Below are positions 15,840-24,322 of a DNA stretch of 45,126 bases, piece after piece. Made by a program: the position numbers and the translations under genes. The notes beneath the pieces are model-generated. The model did not search any database. It was given only the letters and a program-made list of their open reading frames with translations, and was not told where the DNA came from. The number at the start of each line of letters is the position of its first letter. Positions within the stretch are counted from its first letter, which is position 1. The DNA is from a virus: the IMG/VR virus record IMGVR_UViG_3300036900_000374, positions 1-45,126 of that record; one strand, written 5' to 3'.

Positions 15840-16975
15840 TGGCCGCCGTGACGCTCTCCAAGGTCGGCGGGGCCACCGTCGCGGTGCTCGGCGGCGACCT
15901 CGTCATGGGCCTCCGGGGCAACTGGATCGCCCACGTCCAGACCGGCAGCGCTCCGGGGCCGGCGGAGGGTGACGCCGTCGTGATCGCCGTGGCGGCGAAC
16001 CCGGCGCGCAAGGTCGCGGCGGCCTCGTTCTCGGGCACCGTGCGGCGGGCGGGGGCGTGGGCGGGCGAGCACGAGCTCGTCATCGTCGGCGGCGCCGGCC
16101 ACCTCCTCGACGAGATCCCCGGCGACGACCACGTCGGGAGCGCCGCGCCGGTGCCGCTCGAGCTCGTCGCCGAGCGCATCTGCCGGGCCGCGGGCGAGGT
16201 CCTCGACGCGTCGGTCCCGGCGAACCTGGCCAACTACGCGGTCCCACGCTGGACGCGCGCGAAGGGCACCCCCGCGAGCGCGTTCAACCTTCTCGTGCAG
16301 GAGTTCGGCTTGTCGTGGCGCGTCCTCGACACCGGGGCGATCTGGGTCGGCCTCGAGACCTGGACGGCGCTCGACGCGCGCGCCGTCGGCTACGAGCTCG
16401 AGGAGCTCCCCGACGACGGGACGATCCGCTGCGCGAGCGGCGGCGCGACGCTCCGGCCGGGCGTGACGGTCCTCGGCCGCCGCGTCACCCGGGTCCGCTA
16501 CGAGTTCGCCGGCGAGGTCACCGCCGAGCTGCTCACGAGCGTCTCGGGCGATGTCCCCGACGTCGACGCGCCGCTCGTCTACCGCGAGCAGCACGGCGCG
16601 ACGGTCGTCGACCTGAACGACGACGACACCGTCGACCTGGACACCGACACCGACGCGCTTCCGGGGCTGCAAGACGTCCCGATCCGCGTCGGCATCCCCG
16701 GCGCACGCGTCCTTCCGCAGACCGGCGACCGGGTGCGCGTCGCCTTCGACGAGGCCAGCCCGCAGAGCCCCGTTGCTCGCGACTTCGACCAGGACCCGGC
16801 GGCGGCTCGCGGCGTCGCGCGCGTCGGCGACCAGGTCGTGATCGGGACGCTCGAGATCTCGGGCGGGCTCCTGACCTTCACGCCGGCGTTCAGCGACACG
16901 CCGATCGGTCCGGCGTCGAGCGTCACGCTCACCGGCGCGATCCTGAGCGGAAGCGACGAGGTCATCATCCGATGA
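15839..16975 (+). CDS. Baseplate hub/spike protein
   Basis: The 378-aa product has the arrangement of a tail hub (gpP/gp44-like strands; FSGTVRRAGAWAGEHELVI; SAFNLLVQEFGLSWRV) followed by an OB-fold-like section (IRVGIPGARVLPQTGDRVRV then AFDEASPQSPV) and a short C-terminal beta part (VARVGDQVVIGTLEISGG). The phrase with GxxVxP.GDxVxVxF and xSPxxxxF is typical of phage baseplate spike proteins that pierce the outer membrane. It may be a fusion of hub and spike functions that are separate genes in Mu (gp44 and gp45). ATG 15839. Confidence 0.6.
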   Translation: MAAVTLSKVGGATVAVLGGDLVMGLRGNWIAHVQTGSAPGPAEGDAVVIAVAANPARKVAAASFSGTVRRAGAWAGEHELVIVGGAGHLLDEIPGDDHVGSAAPVPLELVAERICRAAGEVLDASVPANLANYAVPRWTRAKGTPASAFNLLVQEFGLSWRVLDTGAIWVGLETWTALDARAVGYELEELPDDGTIRCASGGATLRPGVTVLGRRVTRVRYEFAGEVTAELLTSVSGDVPDVDAPLVYREQHGATVVDLNDDDTVDLDTDTDALPGLQDVPIRVGIPGARVLPQTGDRVRVAFDEASPQSPVARDFDQDPAAARGVARVGDQVVIGTLEISGGLLTFTPAFSDTPIGPASSVTLTGAILSGSDEVIIR

Positions 16976-17424
16976 GCAACGTCAGCCTTCAGCAGGTGGT
17001 GGACTTCTCGACGTTCCCGCCGGGCGGCGCGCCGTTCGACCACACGAACCGCCGCGTCCGCGGGCCGCGCGCCGTCCTCGAGTGGGTCATGCGCGCGTGG
17101 CTGACCCCGACGGGATCGCTGCCGTGGGCGCGCAATCGCGGCTTCGACATCCTCGGCCTCGAAAACGGCGACTTCACCCTCACCGACCTCTACAACATCA
17201 AGGCCGCGCTCGAGAGCGAGGCGCGACAGGTCATGTTCGTGCGGGTCGCGCAGGTCGCGATCTCGCTCGCAAACGGCCTGATGCGCATCGACGCGCAGAT
17301 CACCCTCGTGGACGGCGGGACCTATCCGCTCGCGGTGACGCTAGACCTCGCCGCGAAGGCGCTCGGCGAGTCGCTGCCGCTCGGCCAGATCCTCAGCATC
17401 AACTTCGGAAAGGCGGCCGCGTGA
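16972..17424 (+). CDS. Baseplate wedge protein, gp25/gpW-like
   Basis: This 150-aa protein resembles the T4 gp25/P2 gpW family, which initiates sheath polymerisation at the baseplate. The recognisable part is RNRGFDILGLENGDFTLTDL followed by KAALESEARQVMFV, close to the family pattern R..G.dl......... L...I...L..ep RV. The C-terminal part is beta (RIDAQITLVDGGTYPLAVTL). Its place between spike and gp47/J-like genes is standard. ATG 16972 overlaps the previous stop (ATGA); its own stop overlaps the next GTG. Confidence 0.75.
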   Translation: MSNVSLQQVVDFSTFPPGGAPFDHTNRRVRGPRAVLEWVMRAWLTPTGSLPWARNRGFDILGLENGDFTLTDLYNIKAALESEARQVMFVRVAQVAISLANGLMRIDAQITLVDGGTYPLAVTLDLAAKALGESLPLGQILSINFGKAAA

Positions 17425-18575
17425 GCAACGCCTTCGCCGACGCGCTCACCGCTCGAGACCCGGAGACGATCCGCGAGCAGATGCTCTCGGATGCCGCGAC
17501 CGAGGGCGCCGACGTCGCCGGCTTCGATGCGATGAGCATCACGACCGCGCAGTTCAGCCTCGACGCGCGCGCACAGAGCATGGCCGAGCAGCTCCGCGTG
17601 GTGCTCGTCAAGGCCGGCCTGCCGCACCTGGCGAAGGACAGCGGCTCGGACTGGGTCGACCAGGTCTGCTTCGGCTTCTATCAGGAGAAGCGGATCCCGG
17701 CCCTGCCGGCCGTCTGGTCGTGGACGGTGACCTGCTCGGCGCACGCGGGGCCCTACACGCTGGCGCCGGAGAGCCGCGAACTTGTCGCCGTCGCCGACGA
17801 CGGGACGCTCTTCGAGAACACGAACCCCGAGGCCGTCGTCATCCCGAGCGGCGGCAGCGCGCCGGTGCAGTTCACCTGCCGCACCCCGGGCATCGTCGGA
17901 AACCAACTCGCCGGCGCCGTGACCCGCTTCGTCGCGAAGAAGCCCGGGCTCCGGATCACGAACGTCGGCGGGACGAGTGTGACCGGCGGCCGCGACGCGG
18001 AGTCGGACGACCAGTACATCGCACGCTGCTTCGGGAAGTGGGCCGTCCTCGGCGCCGGCTACACGCGCGCGGCGTTCAACTACCTGATCCCGCTCTACGC
18101 GCCGACGGTGACGCGCTGGTTCGTTCGCGACGACAATCCCTTCGGGCCCGGCACGGTCGGCGTCTGGCTCGCGAACGCCGCTGGCCCCGCCTCCGACGGC
18201 GAGGTCGCGGCGGTGCTCGCCGGCCTGACCGCGCGCGACCGCCAGCCGCTCGGCACGAGCACGGTGCGCGTCCTGAAGGCGACGGCCCACGTGATCATGG
18301 TCGTCGGCACCATCTTCAACGACGGCACCAACGCGGCGATCCTCGGCGACGCCGTCGACGCGCTCGGCCTGCTCTCGTCGCAGTGGGATCTCGGCCAGAC
18401 GATGCCCGTCGAGCTCGTCACGGGCGTCTTGATGGGCGGGCGCTTCGACGCGTTCAAGGTGCCCGGCTTCACCGGCGCGACCGACGTCGACCTGACGTCG
18501 CCGATCGCGGATACCGACCTGCTTCCGTTCGAGGTCCTCCAGTTCAACGTCGCGGGGCTGGTGACGTCGCCATGA
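17421..18575 (+). CDS. Baseplate protein J/gp47-like
   Basis: This 384-aa baseplate wedge protein has the hallmarks of the Mu gp47/P2 J family: GGRDAESDDQYIARCFGKW in the middle (the family phrase is GG.D.E.DE.yr.R), an upstream beta domain with FTCRTPGIVGNQLAGAVT, and a downstream domain with PGTVGVWLANAAG and LTARDRQPLGTSTVRVLKA. It bridges the central hub and the peripheral fibre-bearing baseplate. GTG 17421 overlaps the gp25-like stop; the stop overlaps the next ATG. Confidence 0.85.
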   Translation: MSNAFADALTARDPETIREQMLSDAATEGADVAGFDAMSITTAQFSLDARAQSMAEQLRVVLVKAGLPHLAKDSGSDWVDQVCFGFYQEKRIPALPAVWSWTVTCSAHAGPYTLAPESRELVAVADDGTLFENTNPEAVVIPSGGSAPVQFTCRTPGIVGNQLAGAVTRFVAKKPGLRITNVGGTSVTGGRDAESDDQYIARCFGKWAVLGAGYTRAAFNYLIPLYAPTVTRWFVRDDNPFGPGTVGVWLANAAGPASDGEVAAVLAGLTARDRQPLGTSTVRVLKATAHVIMVVGTIFNDGTNAAILGDAVDALGLLSSQWDLGQTMPVELVTGVLMGGRFDAFKVPGFTGATDVDLTSPIADTDLLPFEVLQFNVAGLVTSP

Positions 18576-19369
18576 CCGGCAGCTTCATCGACGGCCGCCT
18601 CGAGGAGCTTCCGATCTGGCTCGGTGGGCGTCAGGGCCGCGCCATCACGATCGCGCAAGGAGCGCAGCAGGACCTCGAGCTTCGCCTCGAGATCTCCGGC
18701 GTGAAGCAGCGGTGGCCGTCGACCTGCGACGACGCGGCGCTCGACGACGTCGGCGTCGGCTTCCAGATCGAGCGGTTCCCCAAAGAGACGGCGGCGCAGT
18801 ATCGCGTGCGGCTCCTCATCGCATGGGCCACGTGGCTCGAGAGCGGGACGCCGAAGTGTCTCGAGGACCAGCTCCACGCGTTCGGAATCAAAGACGCCGT
18901 CGTCTATCGCGACTTCGACGGCTGCTTCGCCGAAGGCCAGTGGTACTCGCGTTTTTGGGTCGTGCTCGGGCCGGACATGCCCTGGAGCCCTCTGATCTGC
19001 GGCGAGTTCACGTGCGGCGGCGGATTCGTCTGCGGCAGCACCGCGACGCTCGACGAGATCAACATCGTCAAGCGCATCATCCTCAAGTGGAAGAGCTACT
19101 ACGGATATCCGGTGAAGGTGATTCTTCGCTTCACCGACGTCGGCCACGCGCATGCGATCGGAGGTCCTCCGTTCGGGATCAACCTCTGCGGGATCGGTAA
19201 TGGGCGCGAGCCGCTCATCTGCGGCGAGTTCGCGTGCGGCAGTTCGCAGCCGTGGCCGAATCCCTGGTCTGCATGGCGCATCGGCAAGACGGTGCGCGAC
19301 ACGCTCAACTGCCCGCCGTTCACGTGCGGCGAGTTCTACGACGGATCCGGCGGCTACTTCGATAGGTGA
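18572..19369 (+). CDS. Tail protein gp48/I-like with cysteine CGEF repeats
   Basis: The 265-aa product is in the position of Mu gp48/P2 I, the baseplate protein that attaches fibres. The middle has FPKETAAQYRVRLLIAWATW then LESGTPKCLEDQLHAFGI, a plausible match to I-like proteins. Three cysteine phrases occur in the C-terminal half: ICGEFTCGGGFVCG, ICGEFACGSS and FTCGEFYDG, which is unusual for a phage structural protein and could give disulphides or metal binding in the baseplate periphery. ATG 18572 overlaps the stop of the J-like gene; 3 nt separate it from the first fibre gene. Confidence 0.6.
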   Translation: MTGSFIDGRLEELPIWLGGRQGRAITIAQGAQQDLELRLEISGVKQRWPSTCDDAALDDVGVGFQIERFPKETAAQYRVRLLIAWATWLESGTPKCLEDQLHAFGIKDAVVYRDFDGCFAEGQWYSRFWVVLGPDMPWSPLICGEFTCGGGFVCGSTATLDEINIVKRIILKWKSYYGYPVKVILRFTDVGHAHAIGGPPFGINLCGIGNGREPLICGEFACGSSQPWPNPWSAWRIGKTVRDTLNCPPFTCGEFYDGSGGYFDR

Positions 19370-19372
19370 CCC

Positions 19373-20188
19373 ATGCCCAACAATTACAACGGAAGCGCGA
19401 CCGATGCCGATTTCACCACCCCGCCTGGCATCGTCCTCGACGGTGAGGTTTGGCAGTTCGGAGATCCGACCTCAGGTTCAGGAGGTCACTTCGCGCTCGC
19501 GAAGGCGGCGCTCGATCGGCTCGCCTATCTGAAGGCGCACAGCGCGTTCGCCGACCTTAACAACACCTTTTCCGGGGTGAACACGTTCAACGCGAACGTG
19601 CACATCGACAACAACTCCACGCTCGACGTGCGGAGCGGCAGTACCGCCAAGATCGACAGCGGCGGCATCTTCCAGGCGGTCAGCGGCTCGAACGTCTCGA
19701 TCTCGAGCCCTGGCCTCGGCAACGTCAGCATCACCGCCGACTTCCTCACCGCGCTCTTCACCAACCCGACCAACGCGGCGATCGCGCTGCAAGGTCCGTT
19801 CGTGCCGAGCGGCTCGCACGCTATCCAATATTGCCGCACGCCGACCATCGTCTCCGCGTCGGGTCACATCGACTGCACCGAGGACATCTGGCGCGTCGCC
19901 GATTCGCTGAGCGGGAATATCACCCTCCAGGTCGACGCTCCGCCCGACCCGACGAAGACGACGATCCTCAAGATCGTGCGCTCGCCTCAGGCCGACACCC
20001 ATCAGGTCACCCTCCAGAACGGCACGGGGACGAGCGCCTCGGCGACGACGTTCGCCGTGGCCAACGGGACCGGCGCCGTCCCGCCGGACGGGCGCTGGCT
20101 CGTCGAGCTCGAGTGGTCCACGGGCCTCAACCTCTGGCGCATTTTCAACCTGTCGGGCGACGTCGAGTCGACGCTCGGAGCGGAGTGA
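19373..20188 (+). CDS. Tail fibre protein
   Basis: The 271-aa protein is rich in N, S, T and G. It begins with a short attachment region (ATDADFTTPPGIVLDGEVWQ, then FGDP) and goes on with fibre repeats such as FADLNNTFSGVNTFNANVHI, a very common phage fibre phrase. Short beta repeats (LDVRSGSTAKIDSGGIF, VSGSNVSISSPGLGNVSI) suggest a trimeric beta helix. The C-terminal domain is a beta sandwich with LKIVRSPQADTHQVTLQNGT. It probably connects the baseplate to the larger tailspike encoded next. Lower GC locally than the assembly genes, normal for host-range proteins. ATG 19373. Confidence 0.75.
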   Translation: MPNNYNGSATDADFTTPPGIVLDGEVWQFGDPTSGSGGHFALAKAALDRLAYLKAHSAFADLNNTFSGVNTFNANVHIDNNSTLDVRSGSTAKIDSGGIFQAVSGSNVSISSPGLGNVSITADFLTALFTNPTNAAIALQGPFVPSGSHAIQYCRTPTIVSASGHIDCTEDIWRVADSLSGNITLQVDAPPDPTKTTILKIVRSPQADTHQVTLQNGTGTSASATTFAVANGTGAVPPDGRWLVELEWSTGLNLWRIFNLSGDVESTLGAE

Positions 20189-20191
20189 CCC

Positions 20192-23083
20192 ATGCCCATC
20201 GAGGTCGACATCGCGACGGCACCGAACGAGGGCGGCTCGACGCTCTCGACGTCGCTGCCTGACCTCGGCGGCGCGCTGGCGCTGAGCGACGACACGCCGG
20301 CGCAACTCGACGGGACGCCGACCGCCGGCGGGTCGAAGAGCGCGGCGAGGAGCGACCACAAGCACGCGCTCGCCAATGCCACGGTCTCATCGCCTGGCGC
20401 AATGAGCGCGGCCGACAAAGCCCGTCTCGACTCGCTCGTCGGCTCCGTCACGGCGAAGGCCGCGTCGACCTCGGCGCTCAGCCGGAGCGGGACGCAGACG
20501 ATCGACGGCGTCGCGTGCGGGGTCGGTGATGTCGTGTTCCAGGCGACGCCGGCCGGCGATCCGAGCGACGGGCTCTGGGTCGTCGCGTCCGGGAGCTGGA
20601 CCCGCACGAGCGACGTGATCGCGCCCGGCCTCAGCGTCTTCGTGCAGCTCGGAACCGTGCTGCGCGGCTCGTGGGTGCTCATCACGCCGGGCCCGTCGAT
20701 CATTGTCGACTCCACCCCGCTCCGCTTTGTCCGGCCGCGTATCGAGGCGCACCCCGAAGACTTCGGCGCGGTCGGCGATGGCGTGACCGACGACCACGAC
20801 GCGATCATCTCCGCGATCCTGTCGCTCAACGGGCAGGCCGGAATCGTGCGGTTCAGCCAGAAGAACTATCGGTCATCGCTGATCGATCTGAATGGCTACT
20901 ATGGCGTCATCTTCCGAGGCGCCGGCCGGAGTCAAACCCCTCTCGGAGACTTCATCGGCACGACGCTCAAGGCGTACGACTCCTCCCAGCACTCGCTGAT
21001 CTGGTCGCGCGCGCGGCACGTCTTCGTCGAGGACATGAACCTGGACGGCAACGGGACATGCGACCAAGGCGTCCTCTTCTTCGACTATCAGACCAGCACC
21101 GCGAAGGTCCGGAACGTCAACATCGGCGGCATCAAGATGCCGCCAGGCCGCGTGATCACGTGGGACCACACCACGAACACCGGCACAACCGTCGGCGCGC
21201 ACGGCCTCAACGTCAGCGACAAGGTCTACGTCCGAACGACGCTGAGCCTGCCTGACGCGTGGAAGCTCAATCGCATCTATCGCGTCCTGACCGTGCCGAC
21301 GAGCACGACGCTGACGCTCGAGGATCCGGATCAGCCCGGCGTGACCTTCGCGATCGGGACCGACAATGGCTCCGGCACGCAATATATCTTCCTGCACCTC
21401 GAGGGCGCGGCCGGCATCGTCTGCGGCGGCGCGTCGAATCAGCAGATCGAGAACCTGATCGTCGAGCACGTCGACATCATCGGCGACTTCCACCACGACC
21501 CGAACACCGACGCGTCGCTGCCGATTCTCGCGCACGGTGTCTACGTGCTGGGATTCAACGCCTTCCAGATCACTTTCAATCAGTGCCGCTTCTTCTTCTC
21601 GATCGACGGCGCTGCGCTGAGCGGCGGCGGAGCGTTCTTCCGCGATTGCGAGGTATTCCCCGTCAGCGCCTATTCGCGCAACTCCTTCACCTGGCTCGAC
21701 CAGCCTTCGCAGCCGACGGTGATCGACGGGTATTACTCGGAGACCGACGCGGCTCCGATGATCGGTCACTACAATCTGATCAAGCCCGTCCTCGGCGCGA
21801 CGAACGCGACCCCGATCGTGATGCATGTCGCAGCGCACGGGCTCTATACCGGCCTGCTCGTCTCGCAAAAGGGCATCCTCGGGAACACCGCCGCCAACGG
21901 GAAGTTTTCGGTCACCGTCATCGACGCCGACCACTACAGCCTTCAGGACCCGACGGGCACGGCGCCATACACGGATGTCGCGGGCAATGGCGCCTACACC
22001 AGCGGCGGCACCATGGTCGGCGAGTTCGGGACGCCGGTGTACGTGCAAAACGTGCAGTGCAACCAGGGCCGCGCGGCGATCAACTGGCCGAACCATCAGC
22101 CGCTCATCATCGGCGCGAACTCGCTCGGCGGCCTCGTCACGCAGACGCGCGACGGGTCGCAGCCGGTGATCGTCAATGATTCGGTCTTCTGCGACCTCGG
22201 GGGCCCGAGCTTCCACGGCTTCTCGGGCGACCTCACCGGCCTGCTGCGCCGGAACGTGTTCCATCAGAACACCGGTAAGATGCGCGACCTGTCGGACGGG
22301 TTCGACTACCACGGCGCGTGGTCGATCGGCGCGTCGGGGAGCGAGACGTCCGGCGCGGTCGGCAACGCGGAGACGCCGATCACGATCACCGGCGTTCACA
22401 TCGACCTCGTCGCGGGCGACGGCTCGAGCACCTCGGGATCGCACAACCGCGTCGCCGCGCACGGCAATGAACTCTCACTTCGCGGCGACGCGACCTCGGC
22501 GAATGGCGACTTCGGCCTCGCGACGCTTCCGCCTCAGGGATACCTGACCGCGAACGCCGCGCTGAATTCCGGCGTGACCGCCTTCGTCACTACCCGCGCC
22601 GGCTTCGGCGGCTTCATCAACTACGACGCGTCGACGGGCATCTGGACGGTGCACGGCACGAGCGGGAGTCTCGGCAGCGGCGCGGACATCACGGCGACCA
22701 ACCAGACGCTCTTCACGATCCACCCGGACGGGCAGGTGTCGGCGCTCGGCAAGCTCTCCGTGCCCAGCATCAACATCGGCTCGGGCAACATCTCACTCAC
22801 CCTCGTTGCCGTGGGACAGATCGCCGTCTCGTCGGTCACCATTACCGCCGGCGCCGTCGACGTGCAGCTCAAGGCCGCGACCGGCGCGCTCGCCGGCATC
22901 ACGGTGAGCTCGATCCTCATCGCGATCGCGCAGGCCGACCCCGGCACGGACGTGACGCTCGACCAGATCCGCTACGTGTCGAGCGGCGGCGACAAGGTCG
23001 AGTTCAGGCACCGCGGCAATGCGGCGTCGAATACGACGCTGAACGCGATCACCTACAACGTATATCGCTACGAGTGGGCGTGA
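20192..23083 (+). CDS. Tailspike / receptor-binding protein with right-handed beta-helix domain
   Basis: At 963 aa this is the longest gene of the window. The N-terminal part is an adaptor with the phrase AARSDHKHALANATVSSPGA (fibre motif xxDHxH) and a second section GVACGVGDVVFQATPAGDPS typical of phage fibre adaptors. At about residue 190 the phrase EDFGAVGDGVTDDHDAI opens a pectate-lyase-type right-handed beta helix, which in tailspikes binds and often cleaves surface polysaccharide. Two insertion-like units with the pattern ...HGL....V.V... occur (around 330-400 and 545-610). A beta-rich C-terminus follows. Catalytic residues cannot be assigned from sequence alone. ATG 20192. Confidence 0.8.
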   Translation: MPIEVDIATAPNEGGSTLSTSLPDLGGALALSDDTPAQLDGTPTAGGSKSAARSDHKHALANATVSSPGAMSAADKARLDSLVGSVTAKAASTSALSRSGTQTIDGVACGVGDVVFQATPAGDPSDGLWVVASGSWTRTSDVIAPGLSVFVQLGTVLRGSWVLITPGPSIIVDSTPLRFVRPRIEAHPEDFGAVGDGVTDDHDAIISAILSLNGQAGIVRFSQKNYRSSLIDLNGYYGVIFRGAGRSQTPLGDFIGTTLKAYDSSQHSLIWSRARHVFVEDMNLDGNGTCDQGVLFFDYQTSTAKVRNVNIGGIKMPPGRVITWDHTTNTGTTVGAHGLNVSDKVYVRTTLSLPDAWKLNRIYRVLTVPTSTTLTLEDPDQPGVTFAIGTDNGSGTQYIFLHLEGAAGIVCGGASNQQIENLIVEHVDIIGDFHHDPNTDASLPILAHGVYVLGFNAFQITFNQCRFFFSIDGAALSGGGAFFRDCEVFPVSAYSRNSFTWLDQPSQPTVIDGYYSETDAAPMIGHYNLIKPVLGATNATPIVMHVAAHGLYTGLLVSQKGILGNTAANGKFSVTVIDADHYSLQDPTGTAPYTDVAGNGAYTSGGTMVGEFGTPVYVQNVQCNQGRAAINWPNHQPLIIGANSLGGLVTQTRDGSQPVIVNDSVFCDLGGPSFHGFSGDLTGLLRRNVFHQNTGKMRDLSDGFDYHGAWSIGASGSETSGAVGNAETPITITGVHIDLVAGDGSSTSGSHNRVAAHGNELSLRGDATSANGDFGLATLPPQGYLTANAALNSGVTAFVTTRAGFGGFINYDASTGIWTVHGTSGSLGSGADITATNQTLFTIHPDGQVSALGKLSVPSINIGSGNISLTLVAVGQIAVSSVTITAGAVDVQLKAATGALAGITVSSILIAIAQADPGTDVTLDQIRYVSSGGDKVEFRHRGNAASNTTLNAITYNVYRYEWA

Positions 23084-23084
23084 C

Positions 23085-23579
23085 GTGCTCGGTCTCGGCA
23101 TCTTTCTCGGGCTCGGCTCCAGCGCGGAGCAGGCGGTTCTCGGAGGCGACATGTTCAAGAGCGCGATCAAGGCCAACGACCAATCGGTCACGAACTCGAC
23201 GACGTACGTCTCCGACGCCGACCTCCAGTTCCCGATCGGCGCGAACGAGACGTGGCTCGTCGAATGGGACATCCGGATCACCTCGACGAGCGCCGGCGGA
23301 CACAAGACGCGCGTCGACACACCCTCGGGTTGCAGCGGTGACCTGACGTTCGAGATCTACCAAGACACCGGCGGTCCCATCTTGGCGAACGCCGGGCTTG
23401 GGCTCGGGACGACGCTCGGCACCAGCGGCGCGACGACGTACGTCTATCACCTGCGCGCGACGATCGTGAACGGCGCGACACCGGGCACCGTGGCGCTCCA
23501 GTTCGCGCAGGGCGTGGCGAACGGGACGCCGACCATCCAAAAGGCGAACTCGTCGATGTTCGCGGCGAAGGTCGGATGA
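23085..23579 (+). CDS. Putative virion/tail fibre-associated beta protein
   Basis: The 164-aa product has the phrase VTNSTTYVSDADLQFPIGAN then ETWLVEWDI, seen in a widespread family of small phage beta-sandwich proteins encoded next to tail fibres. The rest is beta (TYVYHLRATIVNGATPGTVA, LQFAQG). It starts with a hydrophobic stretch (MLGLGIFLGLGSSAEQAVLG), which is not a clear signal peptide. It may be a spike tip or a cap. GTG 23085 lies 1 nt after the tailspike stop; its TGA overlaps the next ATG. Confidence 0.5.
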   Translation: MLGLGIFLGLGSSAEQAVLGGDMFKSAIKANDQSVTNSTTYVSDADLQFPIGANETWLVEWDIRITSTSAGGHKTRVDTPSGCSGDLTFEIYQDTGGPILANAGLGLGTTLGTSGATTYVYHLRATIVNGATPGTVALQFAQGVANGTPTIQKANSSMFAAKVG

Positions 23580-24031
23580 ACGCCGAGTTCGGAGCAATCC
23601 TCGGCTTCGTCGGGATCCTGATCTCGATCGTGGCTGCCGGGTGGATGGCGCTCCTGCGCTACTCCGTGTCGACGACGCTCGACGGGATCAAGTCGAAGCA
23701 ACTCGAGCTCGAGGCGAAAGAATCGAAGTGTGAGGCGACGGTCGAGCGCCTTTCGGAGCGGCTCCGCACCGACGAGCTCGAGACGCGCGACCTGAAGGGG
23801 AAGATCCCACTCCTCGAGGTGCGGCACGAGAACATCGAGCGCGACGTCTCGGAGATCCGCGCGACGCAGGTGCCGCGCGCAGAGTGGGAACGGCAGATGA
23901 CGCACATGTCCTCGAGGCTCGACGAGATCATGCGCAAGCTCGAGCGGACCGCCTCGCCGACGCCGGGGCGTTACGGCTCGGGCTCGAGCGACAGCGGCGG
24001 CTTTACTCCGCCGCAGAAAACAGGACGGTGA
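23576..24031 (+). CDS. Membrane-anchored coiled-coil protein, i-spanin-like or holin partner
   Basis: The 151-aa product has one N-terminal TM helix (about residues 7-27, AILGFVGILISIVAAGWMAL), then a long charged coiled coil (about 35-120), then a Gly/Ser/Pro tail. This is the topology of an inner-membrane spanin, with a lipoprotein-type partner encoded close downstream. An alternative is a holin-associated coiled-coil protein. The basic residues following the TM helix (LLRYSV...K) do not settle orientation. It opens the lysis cassette directly after the tail genes. ATG 23576 overlaps the preceding stop. Confidence 0.55.
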   Translation: MNAEFGAILGFVGILISIVAAGWMALLRYSVSTTLDGIKSKQLELEAKESKCEATVERLSERLRTDELETRDLKGKIPLLEVRHENIERDVSEIRATQVPRAEWERQMTHMSSRLDEIMRKLERTASPTPGRYGSGSSDSGGFTPPQKTGR

Positions 24032-24034
24032 CCC

Positions 24035-24322
24035 ATGAAGACTCAACCCTTGTTCGTCATCCTCGGCGCGGTGTTCGTCGGCATCGTCTTGATCGTCGCC
24101 TCTGCGATCGCGCTCCAGCTCACCGGGACGCCGATCGCTCTCGTCGCCGGCGTCGCCTCAACGCTGACCGGCGCGCTCGTCGCCGTGCTGGGCCGAAACG
24201 CCGTCTTCGCACCGGCCACGGCCGAGAAGCTCGTCGCCGACGCGCTCGTCCAGCCGACGCCGGACGACCCAAAGACCAAGGCGGCCGAGATGGTCAGCCG
24301 CGCGAAAGGAAACGCATCGTGA
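24035..24322 (+). CDS. Putative holin (two TM segments)
   Basis: The 95-aa product has two hydrophobic helices, LFVILGAVFVGIVLIVASAI (about 6-25) and TPIALVAGVASTLTGALVAV (about 32-51), followed by a charged C-terminal tail. This is the layout of class II holins, which permeabilise the cytoplasmic membrane at lysis. Located between the i-spanin-like and lipoprotein genes, upstream of the peptidoglycan hydrolases. ATG 24035 lies 3 nt after the previous stop with a weak GGTGA before it. The stop overlaps the next GTG (GTGA). Confidence 0.6.
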   Translation: MKTQPLFVILGAVFVGIVLIVASAIALQLTGTPIALVAGVASTLTGALVAVLGRNAVFAPATAEKLVADALVQPTPDDPKTKAAEMVSRAKGNAS

